Source: Bacillota bacterium
Lineage (GTDB): Bacteria; Bacillota; Clostridia; Lachnospirales; Lachnospiraceae
Assembly (NCBI GenBank): GCA_023414985.1
Contig: JAEZLY010000266.1
Location: forward strand, 1-17,729
DNA length: 17,729 bases
Reading direction: 5' to 3'
Position 1 is the stretch's first letter, and each line of letters starts with the position of its first letter. Position numbers and translations under genes: made by a program. A model generated the notes under the pieces. That model made no database searches. It worked only from the letters and a program-made list of their open reading frames with translations, and was not told the DNA's origin. This document shows positions 1 through 5,422 of the stretch, piece by piece.

Positions 1-782
1 CCGTAAGCCTCTGCTTCATCCCTAAGCGGATCGTATTGAGCTGTGATAATCAGGGTATCGGGTTGCCGTGACAAATCCTTCGCCAGAATCGGTGCCAAGT
101 ACGGGTTTTGTAAATCTTCTTCACTGCCCCTGTAAAGATCCAGGAAATCACAAATTCTTTTTGAGGTCAGGAGAAAATCCGTTCCATTCTCGAGGATGGA
201 GGGGTAAGGCGAGGTTTCTGAATGATTGCTGTCTGTAGAAGGGTACAGAAGGATCTGCCTCCTAGGAAGAAATTCTCCTCTGTCCCGGGCCATCATGGAT
301 ACCACAGCTGCCAGATTACCACCGGCGCTGTCCCCGATCAGGGTAATCTGTTCCGGATCCACATCTAAGAGCTGTGCATTGAGAAAGATCTCCCGAGCTA
401 CAGCATAACAATCCTCAGGTGCAGTAGGAAATTTATGTTCCGGAGCCAGCCGGTAATCAACGGATACTACGATATGCCCCGTCTGTTTTGCCATATTGGA
501 ACAGACATTGGTATAGGTATCGATATTGCCGAAGACAAAGCCTCCCCCATGAAAGAAGATAAGCATTTTCTTGAATGAAAAGGCGGTGGAAGGCATAAAG
601 ATTCGAACCGGAATATCAAACGCTCCGATGGATACCTTATGATCCCACATTTCGTATAAAGGCTTGAGGACAGGATGCGTAGCCGTCTTCAACTGCCGCT
701 GCAGCTTGTACGTCTTCTTCACATCCAAATCAGGATAGGATAACGCTTTCAATGCAATTCTCATTGCCTTGTTGATTGCCAT
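1..782 (-). CDS. Alpha/beta hydrolase, hormone-sensitive-lipase (family IV) type esterase, 3' end outside window
   Basis: The frame is open from an ATG at 782 to the left edge (260 complete codons), so the gene is cut by the window and not broken. It should hydrolyse carboxyl esters or short acylglycerols, probably in the cytoplasm since no signal peptide is seen. Visible family IV marks are the oxyanion motif HGGG (residues 78-81), the nucleophile motif GDSAGG (150-155, Ser152), and YDPLRDEAEAY near residues 250-260, which carries the expected catalytic Asp. The catalytic His would follow about 30 residues later, off the window. DYRLAPEHKFP (109-119) is also typical of the family. The start is set by an AAGGCGG-like ribosome site and an in-frame stop upstream. 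It is divergent from the aldo/keto reductase and has its own promoter (840-868). The natural substrate cannot be told from sequence. Confidence 0.9.
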   Translation of the reverse strand, partial: MAINKAMRIALKALSYPDLDVKKTYKLQRQLKTATHPVLKPLYEMWDHKVSIGAFDIPVRIFMPSTAFSFKKMLIFFHGGGFVFGNIDTYTNVCSNMAKQTGHIVVSVDYRLAPEHKFPTAPEDCYAVAREIFLNAQLLDVDPEQITLIGDSAGGNLAAVVSMMARDRGEFLPRRQILLYPSTDSNHSETSPYPSILENGTDFLLTSKRICDFLDLYRGSEEDLQNPYLAPILAKDLSRQPDTLIITAQYDPLRDEAEAY

Positions 783-839
783 AGAAGCCTGTCCGCCTTT
801 CTGTAATTGCCGAATTCAACCAGTTTATACTGCAATTTC

Positions 840-868
840 ATTCTATCCGAGATACCCCTAAAAGTCAA
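840..868 (-). promoter_or_regulatory. Sigma-A-type promoter of the hydrolase gene
   Basis: On the minus strand TTGACT (863-868) and TAGAAT (840-845) are separated by exactly 17 bases, each five of six to the consensus. Transcription would start near 833, giving a leader of about 50 bases before the ATG at 782. The -35 box abuts the ACGAAA dyad at 868-895. Confidence 0.6.
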
Positions 869-895
869 ACGAAACCGTGGCCATGGCCTTTCGTT
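868..895. promoter_or_regulatory. Inverted repeat AACGAAA/TTTCGTT, possible operator
   Basis: AACGAAA (868-874) and TTTCGTT (889-895) form perfect 7-base arms around a 14-base spacer that contains the palindrome GGCCATGGCC (879-888). It lies at the upstream edge of the hydrolase -35 box and shares the ACGAAAC sequence with the second dyad at 923-947. Binding of a regulator is inferred. Confidence 0.4.
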
Positions 896-922
896 GGAAT
901 CATTCAGCACTCCCTATCTTCT

Positions 923-947
923 TTTACGAAACTTTTGTTTTCGTAAA
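923..947. promoter_or_regulatory. Inverted repeat TTTACGAAA/TTTCGTAAA over the reductase -35 region, probable operator
   Basis: Perfect 9-base arms at 923-931 and 939-947 flank a 7-base spacer. The dyad covers the place where the -35 box of the reductase promoter must lie, the usual position for a repressor such as a MarR or TetR family protein. No regulator gene lies in the window, so the binding protein is unknown. Confidence 0.5.
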
Positions 948-962
948 TTATTATGATATAAT
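935..962 (+). promoter_or_regulatory. Promoter of the aldo/keto reductase gene
   Basis: A perfect TATAAT (957-962) has only a weak -35 candidate, TTGTTT (935-940, spacer 16), inside the dyad at 923-947. A start near 969 would give an unusually long leader of about 210 bases before the ATG at 1178. Confidence 0.55.
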
Positions 963-965
963 AGA

Positions 966-1123
966 GCTTAACTCTCTTAACATGAGTTAAGCGAGATCAT
1001 GAACAACTTTTGTTGATGATGAAGAAACTCATAGCATGTTAATATGGCATAGCATCCTACTATTTCATAAACACGTGTTATGTTTATGAGATACTACATG
1101 AAAAAGTCTGAATCAGACATTTT
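966..1123 (+). other. Leader of the reductase mRNA with three inverted repeats
   Basis: Three strong dyads lie between the likely transcription start and the ribosome site. GCTTAACTC (966-974) pairs with GAGTTAAGC (984-992). TCATAAACA (1065-1073) pairs with TGTTTATGA (1081-1089). GTCTGA (1106-1111) pairs with TCAGAC (1113-1118) and is flanked by A and T runs. CATAGCAT also occurs twice as a direct repeat (1030-1037 and 1048-1055). They could be operators or RNA hairpins; no known riboswitch class was recognised. Confidence 0.4.
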
Positions 1124-1177
1124 CAATGGAGAATGGATAGCATACAATTAACGAAAAATAATGGAGGTAAGTATCAC

Positions 1178-2275
1178 ATGTATTACAAACAATATGGTAA
1201 CACGAACATGATGGTTTCCGCTGTAGGTATGGGAACGATGAGATATGATGACGCCGATGTAAAAGCAGGCAGATTCGAAAAATGCGCAGAGGTCGTATTA
1301 CATGCTCATGCAAATGGAATTAACTTCTTTGATTCCGCCCCCTTCTATTGCGATGATAAAAGTGAGGAAATTACAGGTATCGCTTTATCCCAGCTGCCTA
1401 GAGACAGCTTCTATATATCCTCCAAGGTCAACCTGGGATCCTACGGCGGGACTTTCACTCCGGATGCCTTCCGCAAGAGATTGGAAACCTCTTTATCAAG
1501 ATTAAAGGTAGATTACCTCGATTTTTATTATCTGTGGTGTCTTCTGGACTTAGAATCCTTCGAAAAGCAGTATGACTTAATGTACAGCTCCTTCGAGAAG
1601 GCAAAGGCAGACGGCCTAATCAAAAACATCACCTTCTCCTCTCATATGCAGGGTAATCAGCTGGAGACCGTGATTAACTCCAACGCCTTTAAGGGAATGC
1701 TGATTGGCTATAATCCGCTGAATTACCGTTTCCGTCAGGCAGGGATTACAGCTGCTTACAACAAGGGAATGGGTATCGTGGTCATGAACCCGCTCGGCGG
1801 AGGCTTGATCCCCCGCAACCCCAAGACCTTCGAGTATCTGGCAGAAGGAACTGATTTAAATGTAGCGCAGGCAGCGCTGCGCTTCGTAGCATCTCATAAA
1901 GAAATCACGGTTGCATTATGTGGTTGTACTTCAATTCAGCATGTAGATGAGGCGATCAAGGCAGTAGAGAATCTCGAAGAGAGACCTACTTCTGAAATCT
2001 GTGCGGAATATGAAGCTAAGGGTGTAGCTCTGAATAACCTTTGTACCGGCTGCGGTTACTGCAAGTACTGCCCTCAGAGTATTGATATCCCCAAATTCAT
2101 GGATTCCTATAATGAAAAAATTCTCGGTAACGACGTTATGGGCAGACTGAGGGGACATTGGGGCGTTTCCAATAAAATCGCTGCCGAGTGTATCAAATGC
2201 GGACAGTGTGAGACCTTATGTACTCAGCACCTCCCGATCATGGATAGACTGGATGAAATCGCTGCTTTATCATAA
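1178..2275 (+). CDS. Aldo/keto reductase with C-terminal double [4Fe-4S] ferredoxin-like domain
   Basis: This 365-residue cytoplasmic oxidoreductase has an AKR barrel (about 1-280) followed by a ferredoxin-like tail. The barrel shows Asp52 and Tyr57 (FDSAPFY) and Lys83 (SSKV), three of the four usual catalytic residues. The tail has two cysteine sets, C289/C292/C295/C298 followed by Pro and C338/C341/C344/C348, able to hold two [4Fe-4S] clusters as known in anaerobe members of the family. The position that normally carries the catalytic His in the DYLDFYLLH motif is Trp120 (DYLDFYYLW). The ATG at 1178 is chosen over one at 1133 because GGAGGT (1163-1168) lies nine bases upstream and homologues begin near this point. 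It appears monocistronic. The substrate is unknown, and electron input through the clusters is inferred. Confidence 0.92.
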   Translation: MYYKQYGNTNMMVSAVGMGTMRYDDADVKAGRFEKCAEVVLHAHANGINFFDSAPFYCDDKSEEITGIALSQLPRDSFYISSKVNLGSYGGTFTPDAFRKRLETSLSRLKVDYLDFYYLWCLLDLESFEKQYDLMYSSFEKAKADGLIKNITFSSHMQGNQLETVINSNAFKGMLIGYNPLNYRFRQAGITAAYNKGMGIVVMNPLGGGLIPRNPKTFEYLAEGTDLNVAQAALRFVASHKEITVALCGCTSIQHVDEAIKAVENLEERPTSEICAEYEAKGVALNNLCTGCGYCKYCPQSIDIPKFMDSYNEKILGNDVMGRLRGHWGVSNKIAAECIKCGQCETLCTQHLPIMDRLDEIAALS

Positions 2276-2403
2276 GGATACTAGAGTTCAATAAAATCCG
2301 ACAACATAATTTAGGACTTACTATGCTTATTATATTGCAACGTATTGTAACTAGATTATAGGCATCCGATCAAGGAAACCATAGGTAATAGAAAATGAAT
2401 GTA

Positions 2404-2446
2404 AAGGGCTGCTATTCACAAACACAATTGTGAGTATGCGGCCCTT
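2404..2446 (+). terminator. Long hairpin after the reductase gene, possible terminator
   Basis: AAGGGCTGC (2404-2412) pairs with GCGGCCCTT (2438-2446) with one G-U pair. The stem continues through CACAA (2417-2421) and TTGTG (2428-2432) to a small ACACAA loop. It is the first strong hairpin downstream of the reductase. The plus strand has A residues after the stem instead of a T tract, so intrinsic termination is uncertain. The minus strand reads TTTACATTC after the stem. Confidence 0.45.
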
Positions 2447-2532
2447 AAAAAATAATATCTTGGGCAGATAAAATAAACTTATAAGATCTATTATTCTTAA
2501 TGATAAATACAGATATAAATGATCAGATGATC

Positions 2533-2567
2533 AAGTTATTCAGCTTCTTAAGTCAACTGAATAACTT
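2533..2567. repeat. Perfect 11-base inverted repeat
   Basis: AAGTTATTCAG (2533-2543) is exactly complementary to CTGAATAACTT (2557-2567), with a 13-base loop. There is no T tract on either side, so it is not a standard terminator. It may be a protein site or an RNA stem upstream of the membrane protein gene. Confidence 0.5.
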
Positions 2568-2749
2568 AAGCAAAAAGCCTTGGAAAGGTAACTTAATAAT
2601 ATTTATACTTTGATTGTTAAATTATGGTTTACTTGATGCTGAAAAAGAGATAGAATGATGACAGTTAATGTCATAGGCTTATATATAATAAGTATCATCT
2701 GACATACTATATACAATATGTAATATAATCATTAATGGAGGATAATGAT

Positions 2750-3565
2750 ATGCTAAAAAAGACGTTTCATATATTAAAGGATAATCCAGTATTAATTGGT
2801 GTTTATTTATTAAATATGCTTGTAATGCTGTTGATTTTATTCGTCCTTTATCCTAAGGACATGAGTGACTTTGGAATTTCGGAAAATGGGGGGATCGATT
2901 TTATAACCTATCTGAATGCTATGGGTAAGATGCTTTTTGCAATACTTCTAATATTTGCATTAAGTCTCCTAGTAGCTTCGGGGTTTGGTAATATGATGAA
3001 AGAAGCAATTAGAGGAGAGAAAATCACTATAGCTACTTTTATGATGGGAATAAAAAAATTTTTTGTACGTATTTTGCTTTCTTCCCTGCTTTTATTCGCA
3101 TTTACTATAGTTGTTTCCTTGGTGTTGATGATTCTTGTTATTTTGATTGTCCTGCTATCGGCCTTTAATAATCCAATTCTAGCTGTTGTACTGGGTTCCG
3201 TGTTATATATCATACCATTAATTATAATTATGCCTTTTGTGTTATTATGGACACCTTCCATCGTGATTGATGAAACCGGTGTTATGACAAGTTTGAAAAG
3301 TAGTTTTAACGCAGGTGCAAAAAACTATTGGAGACTTCTGTTATCTATGCTTACGATATTTGTTCCTATTATTGTTTATTTTATTTTTAATTATACCTCT
3401 ACAGCGGCCGGAAAAATATTTACGCCGGGTTATTGGGTTCTGTGTGTTGTTTCAGCTTTTTTAGGAGTAATTATTAATTCCTATCTTTATATTATTTATC
3501 ACGAATATAAAAATAAATTAATAAGTAATTCTTGTCATCCTGAAAATGATACCATAGTATATTAA
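2750..3565 (+). CDS. Polytopic membrane protein of unknown function, six predicted helices
   Basis: This 271-residue protein has about six hydrophobic segments, near residues 13-34, 60-80, 105-138, 142-168, 195-214 and 229-250. A conserved-looking stretch after the fourth, with P169, D174, G177 and a TSLKSSF block (180-186) followed by KNYW (191-194), recalls the DUF975 and glycerophosphodiester-phosphodiesterase membrane-domain families. That likeness is from memory and not firm. The ATG at 2750 is preferred over one at 2735 because GGAGG (2737-2741) sits eight bases before it; the upstream ATG lies on the ribosome site. The gene is AT-rich compared with the fatty-acid operon and is followed by a terminator at 3589. 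No function is assigned. Confidence 0.85.
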   Translation: MLKKTFHILKDNPVLIGVYLLNMLVMLLILFVLYPKDMSDFGISENGGIDFITYLNAMGKMLFAILLIFALSLLVASGFGNMMKEAIRGEKITIATFMMGIKKFFVRILLSSLLLFAFTIVVSLVLMILVILIVLLSAFNNPILAVVLGSVLYIIPLIIIMPFVLLWTPSIVIDETGVMTSLKSSFNAGAKNYWRLLLSMLTIFVPIIVYFIFNYTSTAAGKIFTPGYWVLCVVSAFLGVIINSYLYIIYHEYKNKLISNSCHPENDTIVY

Positions 3566-3588
3566 ACCGAACCAAAATATACCATTTT

Positions 3589-3620
3589 TGCGGATTCTTA
3601 GGAATCCGCATTTTCCATTT
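3589..3620 (+). terminator. Intrinsic terminator of the membrane protein gene
   Basis: TGCGGATTC (3589-3597) and GAATCCGCA (3602-3610) form a perfect 9-base stem with a TTAG loop, followed by TTTTCCATTT. It lies 23 bases after the stop codon. Confidence 0.8.
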
Positions 3621-3704
3621 ATAGTCACAAAAGGAAGCCTTTGCTCCATTGCTAATCAGCTGTTTTGCAAAAGCCCTTTTCTATTAATACCACCATACAA
3701 ATAT

Positions 3705-3768
3705 CCTCTCCGTTAAGAATTAATCAGAAAACCCGGACAGAGGAGAAGCCAACTCGTTGGAGTTGGCT
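3705..3768 (+). other. Structured leader, two hairpins upstream of a small ORF
   Basis: CCTCTCCG (3705-3712) can pair with CGG and AGAGG (3734-3743) across a two-base bulge. Then AGCCAACTC (3747-3755) pairs perfectly with GAGTTGGCT (3760-3768) around a GTTG loop. CTCTTT follows the second stem, too weak for a clear terminator. Next come two purine-rich ribosome sites and the ATG of the small ORF. This suggests a structured 5' leader; its role is unknown. Confidence 0.45.
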
Positions 3769-3789
3769 CTTTGGGGAGGGAGGAGATTT

Positions 3790-3891
3790 ATGAAAAAAAT
3801 TTCTATGTTAAGTAGGTTTCAACAATTTAAGTGTTTCTGTTACTTCAGGTTCTATCTTTTATATATTTCTGTTTCTATAATGTCATTATAA
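3790..3891 (+). CDS. Possible 33-residue cationic hydrophobic peptide
   Basis: An ATG at 3790 follows an unusually strong ribosome site (GGAGGGAGGAG, about 3775-3785) and opens a 33-codon frame ending in TAA at 3889-3891. The peptide starts MKKISMLSRFQQFK. It has five basic and no acidic residues, a CFCYFRFY centre (residues 15-22) and a hydrophobic tail (YLLYISVSIMSL). I do not recognise it. The features would suit a membrane-active microprotein or type I toxin, but nothing proves function. It is isolated: no gene follows on the same strand, and it converges on the rhomboid gene. The structured leader is the main reason to take it seriously. Confidence 0.4.
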   Translation: MKKISMLSRFQQFKCFCYFRFYLLYISVSIMSL

Positions 3892-4076
3892 TATCGAATT
3901 ATGGAGAAGGTATTAACGTAATGTGAATTATTTGAAAACAAAAACCCTGTCCATTTGTTCATAATTAAATAAAAACTATCAATTCAAATCATCTTTTGTT
4001 AGTCAGATGTTCGTCTCCAATATACGTATGCAAGCACCTAACAGGAGGGGCAATTATTTCTGTATAGCAATGAGAA
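3892..4076. other. AT-rich spacer, no feature seen
   Basis: This stretch lies between the small ORF and the convergent rhomboid gene. A weak dyad (AACAAA and TTTGTT, within about 3935-3965) is the only pairing seen. I found no clear terminator for the rhomboid gene. Confidence 0.4.
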
Positions 4077-5102
4077 TCACTCCTTTATATCAATAATAAT
4101 ATCTCTTACAGCCTGTCCGTTCATTGTATAAGCCGATTTCAGTATAATTTTACATGCATTATTAATACCTCCGGGGAACGCACAATATACGGTCTTTTCA
4201 TCCTCAGAATATGTAATTAAAGGTGTATTATAACCTGAAGTAGTAATGCTGTTAAATTCCGTTATTGAATTATCAAATTCAATTTCAACAGTATCATGAT
4301 TATTCCTAACACTTTCCACTGTATCATGTTCTGATATATATTTTGGTTCAACAAACATTGCATTTAATCTTCCTGAGAAATATAGAAAACATATGGTGCT
4401 TACAAATGAAGGCAGTAAAATGATCCCATATAGCCATTTCTCTTTCTTTATCTTTTCGGTGCTTATGGGGCAATTTATGAAGCGATTGATCTCCTCATGG
4501 ATTGATTTTCTATATAATAACACAAAGCTTATCCCGATTAGGGATGCAACAACATGATATATATTGGTTCCACTCCATGATGATACAATAGTTATAAACC
4601 CCAATGTAAACATAAACTCAAAAGCTAATATCCAAAATAACACTTCTTTCTTTAAATTCTTCTTATGTATCACGGTAATTTCATATAGAATATATAGCAC
4701 CATGGGTGGATAAGCGTATGTAATACCGGACGCTCCGGAGCCTGAAATGATATGTCCAAAAAATCTGGTTTGAAAGAAAACAACATATATCATTGCCGCT
4801 GTTAAAGTAATATACAACATCTTTTTTGATCCTAATAAGCACTCTATGAATAAACCGAAAATGATAAACATTGACACATTTCCGAAAAAATGTGCCCACA
4901 GAAACCACCCCGGGAAAATAGAATGTTCAAAGATGCCTGAAAACACCTGCCAGAAATAGTATGGTCGGCTTTGAAGGGCAAATACATAATATAGATCATT
5001 ATGAAAATAAGTCGGTATTGTTACAATAGAACAGGTTAGTAAAAAGACAATTGTGATAATCGGAAACCCATATTTTGAGTTCATATATATTTTTCTTATC
5101 AT
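4077..5102 (-). CDS. Rhomboid-family intramembrane serine protease with C-terminal extracytoplasmic domain
   Basis: Rhomboids cut transmembrane segments of other proteins inside the lipid bilayer. This 341-residue protein has an N-terminal six-helix core with the family marks in order: HFFGN (His71, Asn75), the nucleophile loop GSGASG (121-126, Ser125), and His183 in the last core helix (NIYHVVASLIG). These give the Ser-His dyad. A cytoplasmic linker (about 198-222) and a further helix (224-244) lead to a roughly 95-residue tail rich in beta-type sequence. The tail ends with a pattern like Ig-like Big_5/SbsA modules and should lie outside the cell. The ATG at 5102 has an AGGGTGG ribosome site. 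The gene is AT-rich and stands alone, with a strong promoter at 5183-5211. Proteolytic class is well supported; the substrate is unknown. Confidence 0.88.
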   Translation of the reverse strand: MIRKIYMNSKYGFPIITIVFLLTCSIVTIPTYFHNDLYYVFALQSRPYYFWQVFSGIFEHSIFPGWFLWAHFFGNVSMFIIFGLFIECLLGSKKMLYITLTAAMIYVVFFQTRFFGHIISGSGASGITYAYPPMVLYILYEITVIHKKNLKKEVLFWILAFEFMFTLGFITIVSSWSGTNIYHVVASLIGISFVLLYRKSIHEEINRFINCPISTEKIKKEKWLYGIILLPSFVSTICFLYFSGRLNAMFVEPKYISEHDTVESVRNNHDTVEIEFDNSITEFNSITTSGYNTPLITYSEDEKTVYCAFPGGINNACKIILKSAYTMNGQAVRDIIIDIKE

Positions 5103-5182
5103 TTAATTCAAACCACCCTATCATTTACTATTATGATATTTAAACATTAGGAATAGTGCATTGAATAGCTGACTATCATAAA

Positions 5183-5211
5183 ATTATATAATGAATATTG
5201 ATACGTATCAA
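5183..5211 (-). promoter_or_regulatory. Strong promoter of the rhomboid gene with palindrome over the -35 box
   Basis: On the minus strand TTGATA (5206-5211) and a perfect TATAAT (5183-5188) are separated by 17 bases. The -35 box is half of the perfect 14-base palindrome TTGATACGTATCAA (5198-5211), which could be an operator. The leader would be about 75 bases. Confidence 0.7.
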
Positions 5212-5350
5212 CCATAATATGGTAACACTTTTCGACGATGTAAAAGCCTAATACTAATACTATTTCAAAGAGGATATGGATCCCCATGCGCATGCTTCTT
5301 GCACAGACAGACCTTTTGCAGGGATAATACGAATTAATCCACATTTTTGC

Positions 5351-5378
5351 TTGCAAAATCAAGAATATACGATACAAT
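5351..5378 (+). promoter_or_regulatory. Promoter of the ABC-F gene
   Basis: TTGCAA (5351-5356) and TACAAT (5373-5378) are 16 bases apart. The predicted start near 5385 leaves a short leader before AGGAGG (5411-5416) and the ATG at 5423. No regulatory hairpin of the kind found before drug-induced ABC-F genes is seen. Confidence 0.6.
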
Positions 5379-5422
5379 AGAAATGGCAATAATAGATAAT
5401 TGGAATATCCAGGAGGTTTTAA

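Larger units (their letters stand above)
2276..2749. other. AT-rich intergenic region with several inverted repeats
   Basis: No convincing gene is seen in these 474 bases. Besides the two hairpins listed separately it holds GATCA/TGATC (2521-2532) and ATGACA/TGTCAT (2658-2663 and 2669-2674). TATAAT boxes occur at 2684-2689 and 2724-2729. The second has a CTGACA -35 candidate (2699-2704), but its 19-base spacer and closeness to the ribosome site make it doubtful. Confidence 0.5.

Noticed and set aside
226..408. 60-codon plus-strand frame
   Set aside because: It is the shadow of the alpha/beta hydrolase, whose GDSAGG motif lies on the other strand here.
966..1177. Known riboswitch or T-box before the aldo/keto reductase
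   Set aside because: The leader is structured, but no T-box sequence, known riboswitch core or clear terminator/antiterminator pair was recognised.
2908..3261. 117-codon minus-strand frame
   Set aside because: It is antisense to the membrane protein gene; that gene's hydrophobic pattern and ribosome site are convincing.
5147..5389. 80-codon minus-strand frame in the rhomboid/ABC-F spacer
   Set aside because: It starts at TTG without a ribosome site, covers both promoters on either strand and shows no domain pattern.
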